From Pseudosulfitobacter sp. DSM 107133 (lineage in GTDB: Bacteria > Pseudomonadota > Alphaproteobacteria > Rhodobacterales > Rhodobacteraceae): a DNA stretch of 64,000 nt. The notes below the pieces were generated by a model. The model searched no databases. It was not told where the DNA came from and saw only the letters and a program-made list of their open reading frames with translations. The stretch spans positions 372,001-436,000 of the forward strand of contig NZ_CP085155.1 in NCBI RefSeq assembly GCF_022788695.1. The letters are read 5' to 3'. This document shows, piece after piece, positions 41,962 to 50,604 of the stretch. The translations under genes were made by a program, and so were the position numbers. Positions within the stretch are counted from its first letter, which is position 1. Each line of letters starts with the position of its first letter.

Positions 41962-44027
41962 TGCGCAGCCAGTTCGGTAATCTCGCGGCGGAATGGCAGG
42001 TCATCACCGATGTCCTCCCCGTCCAGTTCGCGGGCATAGCGATGGCCGGCGTAAGTGGCCCATGCAATTGGCCCCGATGCTTCGGCATCCCCGAACAGTT
42101 TGACCGAACGGATACCCGCATCTGCCCACTCTGCCTGACGCGCTGTCAGATCATGGAACAGCTGGTCGTTGCCGGTACGCGAGGCAACCATCACGACAGC
42201 ATCGCATTCATAGTTGCGGATCTTGCCCGTATAGACGCAATTGCTGACAACATGGTCGACCCCGATTTCCGTAACACCGCGGTTCAGGACAATCTCGACA
42301 CCCATGTCGTCCAGCCTGGCATGGATTGTCGCCTGTTCCAGCGTGTTGTTGGTCCAGTCCGACACATAGGCCGACGGCGTAATCAGCGTCACTTTTGCCC
42401 CCTGTTTCACTAACAGCTCGGCCAATACTCCACCCATGTAATAGTGATCGTCGTCATAGATAACGATGTTGCCTCCCGGCACGGTGCCGTCCATCAGATC
42501 GTCGGGGGTGAACACCCTGGCCCCATTGGCAATTGGCATTGGCACCACGTGTTGGCGCGAAACCCCGTCGCGCCGCCATGTCGAACCTGTGGCAATCGCC
42601 ACGTTCTGGAAACCGAATTCAAGCACGCTTTCCGCGTCCAGCTTGCTGGCGCGATAGATTTCAACGTTGGGGCGCTGCGAAAGCTGATAATCGCGATAAT
42701 CCACCACGCGCCCCCAGGCCGACAGGCCGGGCAGGGCTCGTTCGCGGGTGACCCGTCCGCCAATCACGTCGCGGGCTTCGGCCACGGCCACGTCATAGCC
42801 GCGCCGGCACAGGGCCCATGCTGCCTCAAGCCCGGCTGGGCCCGACCCGATGACCAGAACGTTTTCGCTGTCGCCCTTGGCATTCATGTTTTCCGGGTGC
42901 CAGCCCTTGCGCCACTCTTCCATGAACGTCGGGTTCTGGGTGCAGCGACTGATCGACATGGTCATGTCGCCGGTGATGCAAATGTTGCAGCCGATACATT
43001 CGCGGATATCCTCGATGCGGCCTTCTTCGATCTTTTTGGGCAGGAAAGGATCGGCAATCGACGGACGCGCACAGCCGATCATATCCAGCGTGCCCGATTT
43101 GATCATCTTGACCATGACATCAGGCGACGTGAACCGCCCCACGCCCACAATCGGCTTGTCGGTGAAATCGTGGATCGCTTTCACCAGATCGAACTGTGCC
43201 GCCTCTTCCTTGAACCGCGACGGGCCAGAGCAATCCTCCCAGGCGCCATGAGCCAGATCCCAAATGTCTGGAAGGTCGCGGTTCATTTCGATGAAATCCC
43301 GCACTTCGGCATTGGAAAACCCAAGCTCGCCGATGGATTCATCCAACGACACCCGCATCGCTATGGCCATTGTGTCACCCACGGCTTCGCGGATATCCGC
43401 GACCACCTCGCGGGCAAAACGCGCTCGGTTTTCAAGACTGCCGCCGTATTCGTCGGTGCGGTGGTTTGTGGCGCGGCTTAGGAAGTGCTGGAAAATCCCG
43501 AACCCATGCGCACCATATAGGTTGATCAGGTCAAACCCTGCTTCTCTTGAACGTTTAGCCGCGTTCACGAACCAACGGCGCAGATCACCGATCTCGGACT
43601 TTGACATGGCGCGCGCCTGTACCGGATCATTGGTAAAGGTGCGGATCGGCAGCGCCGAGGGGGCCAGCGGCACTTCTTTTGAGTAGAGGTTGGGGCCGTT
43701 GATACCCGAATATGCCAGCTGGATACCGGCAAGCGCGCCATGTTCCTTCATCTTTTCAGACATCCGGCGCAACTGCGGAATGTCCTTGTCTTCCCAAAGG
43801 CGCAATTCGATGAAGGGTGTGATTTCCGAGGTATGGTGCATTTCGCACTGTTCGGTGAAAATGACGGCCCAGCCCCCCTGCGATTTGATGCCACGCATTT
43901 CCGCCGCCGCCGACGGATCGCGATAACCGCCGCCATTGCAGTGGGGCACTTGGTAAAACCGGTTCTTCGCGGTCAGCGGACCTATCTTGATCGGATCAAA
44001 CAGAATATCATAGCGTGCATCGCGCAT
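41958..44027 (-). CDS. Trimethylamine dehydrogenase-family flavoprotein (N-demethylase-like)
   Basis: This 689-residue enzyme has an N-terminal FMN barrel, a 4Fe-4S site (Cys344, 347, 350, 362) and a C-terminal dinucleotide-binding domain starting at VLVIGSGPAGLEAAWAL. Cys30 in VPHC matches the cysteine that bonds FMN covalently in trimethylamine dehydrogenase. Against that enzyme, from memory, Tyr60 is Gln60, as in dimethylamine dehydrogenase; Trp264 is kept (Trp256); and Trp355 is replaced by Asp354. This suggests a secondary or functionalised N-methyl amine rather than trimethylamine. AAGGAGA supports ATG 44027. The family includes dimethylglycine and N-methylproline demethylases. Confidence 0.88.
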   Translation of the reverse strand: MRDARYDILFDPIKIGPLTAKNRFYQVPHCNGGGYRDPSAAAEMRGIKSQGGWAVIFTEQCEMHHTSEITPFIELRLWEDKDIPQLRRMSEKMKEHGALAGIQLAYSGINGPNLYSKEVPLAPSALPIRTFTNDPVQARAMSKSEIGDLRRWFVNAAKRSREAGFDLINLYGAHGFGIFQHFLSRATNHRTDEYGGSLENRARFAREVVADIREAVGDTMAIAMRVSLDESIGELGFSNAEVRDFIEMNRDLPDIWDLAHGAWEDCSGPSRFKEEAAQFDLVKAIHDFTDKPIVGVGRFTSPDVMVKMIKSGTLDMIGCARPSIADPFLPKKIEEGRIEDIRECIGCNICITGDMTMSISRCTQNPTFMEEWRKGWHPENMNAKGDSENVLVIGSGPAGLEAAWALCRRGYDVAVAEARDVIGGRVTRERALPGLSAWGRVVDYRDYQLSQRPNVEIYRASKLDAESVLEFGFQNVAIATGSTWRRDGVSRQHVVPMPIANGARVFTPDDLMDGTVPGGNIVIYDDDHYYMGGVLAELLVKQGAKVTLITPSAYVSDWTNNTLEQATIHARLDDMGVEIVLNRGVTEIGVDHVVSNCVYTGKIRNYECDAVVMVASRTGNDQLFHDLTARQAEWADAGIRSVKLFGDAEASGPIAWATYAGHRYARELDGEDIGDDLPFRREITELAAQ

Positions 44028-44104
44028 TTTGGTCTCCTTTGCGGGCGGGGGGCGGACGGACCGCGGCCCACACACCCGGGGCTTCTTTCAGCTTGGGTGC
44101 AGGA

Positions 44105-45601
44105 TCAGGCCTGATACTTGATCCAGGTGGTTTTCAGGGCGGTGTATTTGTCCAGTGAATGCAGCGACAGATCGCGCCCAAAGCCGGATTGCTTCATCCC
44201 GCCAAAGGGCGTTTGCGCCGAAAGCGCATCGACCGTGTTCACCGAAACCGTGCCGACATGCAGGCGGTCTGCCACCCGACATGCGCGGCTGAGATTGTCT
44301 GTCCAGACAGAAGCCGCGAGGCCGTAAATGGAATCGTTGGCCATGCGCACGGCGTCATCTTCGCTGTCAAAGGCGATGACCGAAAGAACCGGCCCAAAGA
44401 TTTCATCCCGCGCCAGCGCATTGTCCTGCGTGACATCGTCAAAGATGGTCGGCTGAACGAAACAGCCTTTGCCCCCGACCAGAACACGATTGCCACCGGT
44501 CACCAGATTGGCGCTGTTCTTGCCGTTTTCAATAAACCCAAGGATGCCCTGCGTTTGCTTTTCGTCAACGATTGCACCCATCCTGGATGCCGGATCCAGC
44601 GGATCGCCGGGCTGCATCGCTTCGGCGCGCTGGAGCAGCTTGGCCACAAACTCATCTTTGATCGAACGTTCAACATACAGCCGTGAATTGGCCGAGCAGA
44701 CCGCGCCCTGATTGAAGAAAATCCCAAAGGCCGCCATATCGGCTGCTGCATCCAGATTGTCACAATCGGCAAAGACGATGTTGGGGCTTTTGCCGCCCGT
44801 TTCCGGCCAAACCTGTTTCAGGTTCGACTGGCCCGAGTATTGCATGAACATCTTGCCGATGGCTGTCGAGCCTGTGAAGGCAAGGCAATCGACATCCATG
44901 TGCAACCCCAGCGCTTTGCCCGCTGTGTGCCCATATCCGGGCACCACATTGAACACGCCGTCGGGCACACCCGCTTCGGCAGCCAATTCGGCCAGACGCA
45001 GCGCGGAAAGCGGTGATTGCTCGGCTGGTTTCAGGACGACCGAGTTGCCCGCGGCCAGCGCTGCCGCGGCCTTCCACGTCGCCATATCCAGCGGGAAGTT
45101 CCAAGGCGTCACCGCACCGACGACCCCCAGGGGAACGCGACGCACAAGCGCCAGATTGCCGGGGCCGGTCGGGGCGACTTCGTCATAGATCTTGTCGATT
45201 GCCTCTGCGTACCACTGAAAGAAATGCGCCGACCCCGGTGCGTCCACGGTCACGGCGTCGGTGATTGTCTTGCCCATGTCCAGACTGTCCAGCAGGGCCA
45301 TTTCCTCAAGATTGCTGCGGATCAGGTCGGCCAGTTTCAAAAGCACGGCCTTCCGGTCACCCGGTGCCATGCGTGACCAATGACCAGCCTCGAATGCGCG
45401 CCGACCGGCGGCCACGGCGCGGTCGACGTCTTGGGTGTCACAGGCGGCAACGGCCGTCAGAACGGCACCGTTGGCAGGATTGATGTCATCAAAAGTCTCG
45501 CCCGAGAGCGCATCGACAAACTGACCATCAATAAAGGCCTTGCCCCGCAAAGTCAGAGCGGCGGCGCGGGCTTTCCAGTCGCGAAGAGAATAGTCTAACA
45601 T
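44105..45601 (-). CDS. Aldehyde dehydrogenase, aminoaldehyde-type
   Basis: This 498-residue NAD(P)-dependent enzyme has catalytic Cys302 (NQGAVCSANSR), Glu267 (PETGGKSP) and Asn168 (TPWNFP). It resembles PuuC, which oxidises gamma-glutamyl-aminobutyraldehyde, and other aminoaldehyde dehydrogenases. The ATG at 45601 with AAGGAAA upstream gives the usual family length; a longer frame to 45859 is antisense-like and rejected. It lies between the DUF1028 gene and the flavoprotein gene. It probably oxidises the aldehyde released by oxidative deamination or demethylation in this cluster. Confidence 0.9.
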   Translation of the reverse strand: MLDYSLRDWKARAAALTLRGKAFIDGQFVDALSGETFDDINPANGAVLTAVAACDTQDVDRAVAAGRRAFEAGHWSRMAPGDRKAVLLKLADLIRSNLEEMALLDSLDMGKTITDAVTVDAPGSAHFFQWYAEAIDKIYDEVAPTGPGNLALVRRVPLGVVGAVTPWNFPLDMATWKAAAALAAGNSVVLKPAEQSPLSALRLAELAAEAGVPDGVFNVVPGYGHTAGKALGLHMDVDCLAFTGSTAIGKMFMQYSGQSNLKQVWPETGGKSPNIVFADCDNLDAAADMAAFGIFFNQGAVCSANSRLYVERSIKDEFVAKLLQRAEAMQPGDPLDPASRMGAIVDEKQTQGILGFIENGKNSANLVTGGNRVLVGGKGCFVQPTIFDDVTQDNALARDEIFGPVLSVIAFDSEDDAVRMANDSIYGLAASVWTDNLSRACRVADRLHVGTVSVNTVDALSAQTPFGGMKQSGFGRDLSLHSLDKYTALKTTWIKYQA

Positions 45602-45614
45602 ATTGATTTCCTTT

Positions 45615-46289
45615 TCAATCGTCGCCCGGCACACCGTAGGAAGGTGCTTCGCGCGGATCGAGCGCGCGCTGGACATAGGCGTCAAGCTGCGGCTTGTAGA
45701 CTTCCCATGCGGTTGCGATGGCCTCGATCGGACAGTCCTCGGTCCAGTCACAACGCAGATCGGCAACAGGCCACGCGACCTTGTCAACAATCTGCATGCC
45801 GGCGGAATGCACGGGGCCTGCTTCGCCGCCGGCTGCGAGGCCCGCGCGCAGGGCGGCAATCAACCTGTCACCGATATGGCCGCGCGCCGACAGATATCCG
45901 TCGACGATGGCCTGCGGGACGCGATCATTGTCCAATAGGTTACCGCCCGACGCGACATTTTCGGCCTGGGCCTGTGTCCAGATACCAAGCGACTTTGGCC
46001 CCGAATGAATCGCCGTGCCACCGTTGATGTCGACGGCCAGAACCTGACGGTATTCAACGAATTTCGCCGACGCCGCGACCTTGGCAACGGCGGCTTCGGC
46101 GCTCAGACCGCCCTGCATCAAATCCAGCGTCAGCGGCCCAAGCGTCGGGTCGGTGACATTTTGCGAGGCCACCGACCCGACGCCGGCGCGGGTATAGGAA
46201 CAGCGCGCCGCCACCGCCGGAGAGGAGGAGGAAATGGCAACGCCGAACATGCCGGTGTCGGGGCAACGGGCAACCAGAGAAAAGGTCAT
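45615..46289 (-). CDS. DUF1028 family protein (putative Ntn-type hydrolase)
   Basis: This 224-residue protein has the full DUF1028 pattern: TFSLVARCPDTGMFGVAISSSSPAVA at the N-terminus and SQNVTDPTLGPLTLDLM. The function of the family is not established; its fold is related to Ntn hydrolases, so amide hydrolysis is conceivable. The gene overlaps the RidA gene by ATGA (46286-46289) and precedes the aldehyde dehydrogenase by 13 bases. Tight coupling with RidA suggests a role in handling a reactive imine or enamine intermediate or its amide product. Confidence 0.88.
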   Translation of the reverse strand: MTFSLVARCPDTGMFGVAISSSSPAVAARCSYTRAGVGSVASQNVTDPTLGPLTLDLMQGGLSAEAAVAKVAASAKFVEYRQVLAVDINGGTAIHSGPKSLGIWTQAQAENVASGGNLLDNDRVPQAIVDGYLSARGHIGDRLIAALRAGLAAGGEAGPVHSAGMQIVDKVAWPVADLRCDWTEDCPIEAIATAWEVYKPQLDAYVQRALDPREAPSYGVPGDD

Positions 46290-46714
46290 GCGCCGTACCC
46301 CTCCGGAATCACCGCTGTTCCGTCGATTTCAACCAGCCATTCGGGCCGCGCCAGCGCCTGCACCACCAGCCCCGTCGAAACCGGATGCACCCCTTTGATG
46401 TATTCGCCCATGGTGCGGTACACCGCCTCGCGGTGGCGCACGTCGGTGATGTAGACGACAACCTTGACCAGATGCGCCATCTCGCCACCGGCCTCTTCGA
46501 TCAACTGCTTGATGTTCTGCATGACCTTGTGGGTTTGCTCGACCGGATCGTGGCTGTTGATGTTCTTGGCATCGTCCAGATTTTGCGGGCACTGGCCACG
46601 CAGCCAGACCGTCTTGCCGCCCTGGGTCACCACGGCCTGACACAGATCGTTGTCCAGGTTCTGCTCCGGATAGGTGTCGCCGGTGTTGAATTTGCGGATG
46701 CGGGTATGGGCCAT
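46286..46714 (-). CDS. RidA-family (YjgF) enamine/imine deaminase-like protein
   Basis: This 142-residue protein of the Rid family has the trimer-fold landmarks NIKQLIEEAGGEMAHLVKVVVYITD and the C-terminal PEWLVEIDGTAVIP, preceded by the arginine usually needed for imine hydrolysis (LARPEW). RidA proteins release ammonia from enamines and imines. Catabolic-operon members are often specialised, for example in aminomuconate or other amine pathways. It is 15 bases after the FAD monooxygenase gene and coupled to DUF1028. Confidence 0.9.
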   Translation of the reverse strand: MAHTRIRKFNTGDTYPEQNLDNDLCQAVVTQGGKTVWLRGQCPQNLDDAKNINSHDPVEQTHKVMQNIKQLIEEAGGEMAHLVKVVVYITDVRHREAVYRTMGEYIKGVHPVSTGLVVQALARPEWLVEIDGTAVIPEGYGA

Positions 46715-46729
46715 TTTATATTCCTCGGA

Positions 46730-48007
46730 TTATTCGACGGCACAGGGCACGATGGCCGCCTCGCCTTCGTATTGCTGATAGGCACGCTGGATGTTGATCT
46801 GGTCCGCGACATGTTTGGCGTCGTGCCACACCCCCCAAAGGAAGGACGATCCGCGACGCGATTGCCAGGGCAGGCCAAGAAAGTAGACATCCGGTTCAAC
46901 CGACGATCCACGCTGGTGAACCGGTGCCCCGCGTTCGTCAAATGCGTTCACCTTCAGCCAGCTGAAATCCTGCCGGAAGCCGGTTGCCCAGATGATCGTG
47001 GTGATCCCCTCGGCCACCAGATCAATCGAACGGATCGGGTTTGTCAGGCAATCGGGATCAGGAAAGGAAACGCGCGCTTCGGGGTCTTCCGGCAGGTCCA
47101 GCCCCATACGGGCGACATAGGCATCGGCCATGTCCAGCACTTCGTCATAGTTGGCGTCTCCTGCGGCGATGTTATCCTGAAGATCACCGGCGAACTGCAT
47201 GACACCGTCGCCATAGCTGTCGGTCAGCCCGGTCAGGATCACCCCTTCGCCCGCCAGACGGCGAAAATCCATGGTCTGCCCGCCCCGCGCGCCGCTGACC
47301 GAGATGGTGACATGTTCGGTGCCCGGCGTCGGGGCGGCCATATCCCACAATCCCAGTACACCCAGCCACCAGACATTGTCGCGGCCGCGGTAGCGCCGCG
47401 GCGGGCGGTCATGCGGGCCGACAGACAGAACGACCTTGCGCCCGGCGCGGTTCAACTCGTCCGCGATTTGCGCACCGGAAGACCCCGCCCCCACCACCAA
47501 CACAGCGCCGTCCGGCAATTGTGCGGGGTTCTTGTAATGGAACGAATGCAACTGCGTGACATCTGCGGTTTCGGGCACAATCGGCGGGATCACCGGATGC
47601 TGGAAGGCGCCTGTCGCGGCAACGATGCGACGGGCGGTGATGTCGCCCTGGCTTGTCTTGACCCGAAAACCACCCGTGCCCGAAAGGCGTTCAACCTCAA
47701 GCACCTCGACACCTTCGTGGATCGGCGCGTCGATCATGGCCGCATAATCGACCAGATACTGCGCCATCCGGTCTTTGGGGACAAAGGCATCGGGGTGACA
47801 ATCATCAAATTCCAGCCCCGGAAAACGGTCATGCCACGCGGGACCATTGGCCACCAGATTGTCCCACCGGCCCGTGCGCCACGCCTCGGCGGTGCGCTGC
47901 TTTTCAATCACCACATGCGGAACCTTGGCACGCGAGAGGTGTTCGCTCATCGCGATCCCGGCCTGACCGGCCCCGACGATCAGTGTATCTGTCTTATCAA
48001 TGAGCAC
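46730..48007 (-). CDS. FAD-dependent monooxygenase (FMO/CzcO-like)
   Basis: This 425-residue flavoprotein has an FAD-binding GAGQAGIAMSEHL near residue 12 and a second nucleotide-binding glycine motif VVGAGSSGAQIADEL in the middle. Between them, HSFHYKNP resembles the FMO fingerprint region, and IIWATGFRQDFSWL is typical of the C-terminal part. Such enzymes hydroxylate nitrogen or insert oxygen using NADPH. As the first gene of the operon it could perform the initial N-oxygenation of the imported amine. Its start lies 106 bases from the second T-N11-A box. Confidence 0.88.
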   Translation of the reverse strand: MLIDKTDTLIVGAGQAGIAMSEHLSRAKVPHVVIEKQRTAEAWRTGRWDNLVANGPAWHDRFPGLEFDDCHPDAFVPKDRMAQYLVDYAAMIDAPIHEGVEVLEVERLSGTGGFRVKTSQGDITARRIVAATGAFQHPVIPPIVPETADVTQLHSFHYKNPAQLPDGAVLVVGAGSSGAQIADELNRAGRKVVLSVGPHDRPPRRYRGRDNVWWLGVLGLWDMAAPTPGTEHVTISVSGARGGQTMDFRRLAGEGVILTGLTDSYGDGVMQFAGDLQDNIAAGDANYDEVLDMADAYVARMGLDLPEDPEARVSFPDPDCLTNPIRSIDLVAEGITTIIWATGFRQDFSWLKVNAFDERGAPVHQRGSSVEPDVYFLGLPWQSRRGSSFLWGVWHDAKHVADQINIQRAYQQYEGEAAIVPCAVE

Positions 48008-48112
48008 GCAGGCACCCCCCCTAAACGATTGCTAATAATAGCCCATCAGGGCGCTGCCATATGCATAGGGGGTTGTCGCAGGCCGGAAAATTACGATTTC
48101 CGACATCATTGC

Positions 48113-48127
48113 TTAGGGTCAGCCTAA
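48113..48127. promoter_or_regulatory. LysR-type T-N11-A box upstream of the amine enzyme operon
   Basis: TTAGG-GTCAG-CCTAA has the same arms as the box at 39496-39510, and its near edge is 106 bases from the monooxygenase start codon. It includes the TAG stop of the aroE-like gene. A further CCTAAACG copy occurs at 48020-48027, close to the start codon, matching 48123-48130. This supports a common regulator for both operons. Confidence 0.6.
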
Positions 48128-49014
48128 ACGGCCGTGCTGCTTTGGCCGTGACTGCGAAAGGTGGCGCGCATCCTGTCAGGGTCGGCAGGGCGACCGGTGA
48201 ACAATTCAAAGGCCCGCACCGCCTGAAAGATCGCCATGCCTTCGCCTGACAAAACCTGACAGCCAACCGCGCGCGCGGCTTTTAGCAGTGCGGTTTCAAG
48301 CGGGAAATAGACGATGTCGGCAACCCATTGGTGCGCTGCCAGACAGGCTGTGTCCAGCGGCACGCCCGGCAGTTTGGCCATGCCCACAGGGGTTGCGTTT
48401 ACAATGCCGTCGGCCCCCGCCGCCGCCAGTGTCGGATCGGACACGGTCCGGGCCTGACCGCCTGCGGCACGAATTGCCTTCGCCAGCGCCACGGCGGCGT
48501 CGGGGCGCGCATCAGCAATCAGAACGCAGCCCGCGCCCAGATCGCTCAGCGCATGAGCCACGGCCCCGCCTGCCCCGCCCGCGCCGATCAGCAGAACGTT
48601 GCCGCGCTTGGCATCCGGCAGACCGCGCCGGAAACTTTCGCAAAACCCCCAGTGATCGGTGTTGTGGCCAAAACGCCGCCCGTCCCGAAACACCACTGTA
48701 TTCACCGCCCCGACCCGTTGCGACGATGCCGAAACTTCGTCCAGCAGGGCCATCACCTCCTGCTTGTAGGGATAGGTGATGTTCAGCCCCGCAAAGCCGT
48801 CATTCTCGGCCCGATCAAGACGCGCGGCCAGAGGGATGTCACCGTCTACGTCCGTGTCGATCAGATCATAGCGACAGGTCAGGCCCTGCATCTGCGCCTC
48901 GGCCATATGCATCGCCGGGGTGCGCGACAGCTGGATACCACGCCCGATCAGCCCCATCTGAAAGGCGGGCGCGAAAGGATTTGGGGCACCCGTTGCGGAT
49001 TCATCTATCTCCAT
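48124..49014 (-). CDS. Shikimate/quinate dehydrogenase family protein (AroE-like, NAD type)
   Basis: This 296-residue protein has the AroE fold: substrate residues Ser30 and Thr32 (SRTPAMH), Lys84 (NITYPYK), Asp120 (NTD), nucleotide motif GAGGAGGA near 144-151, and NATPVGM. Standard AroE has Ser where Thr32 lies; Thr is found in Corynebacterium quinate/shikimate dehydrogenase as I recall. Asp168 after the second Rossmann strand points to NAD rather than NADP. A catabolic quinate or shikimate dehydrogenase, or a related sugar-acid enzyme, is therefore more likely than biosynthetic AroE. It is encoded 62 bases downstream of the arabinose-pathway semialdehyde dehydrogenase. Confidence 0.85.
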   Translation of the reverse strand: MEIDESATGAPNPFAPAFQMGLIGRGIQLSRTPAMHMAEAQMQGLTCRYDLIDTDVDGDIPLAARLDRAENDGFAGLNITYPYKQEVMALLDEVSASSQRVGAVNTVVFRDGRRFGHNTDHWGFCESFRRGLPDAKRGNVLLIGAGGAGGAVAHALSDLGAGCVLIADARPDAAVALAKAIRAAGGQARTVSDPTLAAAGADGIVNATPVGMAKLPGVPLDTACLAAHQWVADIVYFPLETALLKAARAVGCQVLSGEGMAIFQAVRAFELFTGRPADPDRMRATFRSHGQSSTAV

Positions 49015-49076
49015 CTCACGGTTTCCCCCGGTCGCATTTCACCCCTCCCGCCTTGGCAGTCCTTATACCTGCGCGT

Positions 49077-50600
49077 TCAAGAGCCTGAAACCACCGCAGA
49101 ATGCAATTCGTCCGGGAAGTTCTGATAGCAAACAGGGCGCAAGAACCGCCGGATCGCCAAAGTGCCCACCGAAGTGTGACCAAAGTTTGTGCTGGCCGGA
49201 TAGGGCCCGCCGTGCACCATGGCGTCGGCCACCTCGACTCCGGTGGGAAAGCCGTTGACCAGCAAGCGCCCCGCCTTGCGCTCAAGAATAGGCATCAGTG
49301 CATTGGCATCGGCCATGTCACCGGCGTCCATTTGCACAGTGCAGGTCAACTGCCCCTCAAGGCTGCGTGCCACGGCCTGCATCTGGGCGACGTCGCTGAC
49401 GCGCACAACCAGCCCCAGCGGGCCAAAGACCTCGTCCCCCAAGGCCCTGTTGTCCAGCCAGATTTCTCCTGTGGTTTCAAACAGGTCGGGCACAACGCTG
49501 CGTGCATCAGCCGTTTGCGAATGCACATCACATGTGATGGCCAGCGCCGCCAAACGGTCGCGCCCGCTGCGATAGGCTGCGGCAATTCCGTCGGTCAGCA
49601 TGGTTTGTGCAGGCACGGCATTCAGTGCAGATGTGGCCGCCTTGACAAAGCTGTCCGCCTGCGGCCCGTCCAGCAGCACGACAACACCGGGGTTGGTGCA
49701 GAACTGCCCCGCGCCCATGGTCAGCGATCCGGCCCAGCCCTGGGCAATCGCAGCTATACGCGCCGCCGATGCGGCGGGCAGTACAAACATCGGGTTGACC
49801 GAGCCCAATTCACCAAAGAACGGGATCGGATCAGGCCGGGCCGCACATAGATCATACAGCGCACGCCCGCCCCCCAATGATCCGGTGAACCCCACCGCAC
49901 GGATCAGCGGATGTTGTACCAGCGCCGCGCCGACGGTCTGGGTGTTGCCCTGCACCATGTTGAACGTGCCCGGATGGGTGCCGGTTTTGTCCAATGCGGC
50001 GGCAATCGCCTGCGCCACGATCTCGGTGGTGCCGGGATGGGCCGGATGGCTTTTGACCACCACCGGACAGCCCGCAGCCAAAGCGCTGGCCGTGTCGCCG
50101 CCCGCCGTCGAAAAGGCCAGCGGAAAGTTCGATGCACCGAAAACACCCACCGGCCCGATCGGGCGCTGCACCATTTTCAGGTCGGGGCGCGGCAGGGGCT
50201 GACGGTCTGGCAGCGCCGCGTCATGGCGCCGGTCCAGATAGTCCCCCTGTTCGATATGATCCGCAAACAGGCGCAGCTGTCCGGTGGTGCGCCCACGCTC
50301 GCCATCAAGACGCGCCGCGGGCAATCCGGTTTCCTGCGTGCCGATCTCGGTGATCTCGGCCCCGCGCGCTTCGATTTCATCCGCGATGCTGCGCAGCAGC
50401 GTGGCGCGGGCAGCGCGGGTGGAATAGCCGAAACTTTCAAACGCCGCTTCGGCCGCCTTGCACGCCGCGTCAACTTCGGCAGCTGTGCCGTTCTGGAATG
50501 AATGCGCAGGCCCGTGCGCGGGTTGGCTGTCAAAGCTGCCGCCCCCATCAACCCATTGCCCCGCGATCAGGTGTTGGCCGGTAAATGTCTGCTCGCTCAT
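49077..50600 (-). CDS. 2,5-dioxovalerate (alpha-ketoglutaric semialdehyde) dehydrogenase
   Basis: This 507-residue aldehyde dehydrogenase has Cys301 in GAGQFCTNPG and Glu264 in FGELGSVNP. These variants, together with FGASNFPLAFSTAGGDTASA and KSHPAHPGT, mark the ketoglutaric semialdehyde dehydrogenase branch. It oxidises 2,5-dioxopentanoate to 2-oxoglutarate, the last step of non-phosphorylative pentose catabolism. It begins four bases after the stop of the dehydratase gene that makes its substrate. Confidence 0.93.
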   Translation of the reverse strand: MSEQTFTGQHLIAGQWVDGGGSFDSQPAHGPAHSFQNGTAAEVDAACKAAEAAFESFGYSTRAARATLLRSIADEIEARGAEITEIGTQETGLPAARLDGERGRTTGQLRLFADHIEQGDYLDRRHDAALPDRQPLPRPDLKMVQRPIGPVGVFGASNFPLAFSTAGGDTASALAAGCPVVVKSHPAHPGTTEIVAQAIAAALDKTGTHPGTFNMVQGNTQTVGAALVQHPLIRAVGFTGSLGGGRALYDLCAARPDPIPFFGELGSVNPMFVLPAASAARIAAIAQGWAGSLTMGAGQFCTNPGVVVLLDGPQADSFVKAATSALNAVPAQTMLTDGIAAAYRSGRDRLAALAITCDVHSQTADARSVVPDLFETTGEIWLDNRALGDEVFGPLGLVVRVSDVAQMQAVARSLEGQLTCTVQMDAGDMADANALMPILERKAGRLLVNGFPTGVEVADAMVHGGPYPASTNFGHTSVGTLAIRRFLRPVCYQNFPDELHSAVVSGS

Positions 50601-50604
50601 CCGC

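Noticed and set aside
46385..48127. A 580-codon plus-strand frame
   Set aside because: It is antisense to the RidA and monooxygenase genes and shows no domain.
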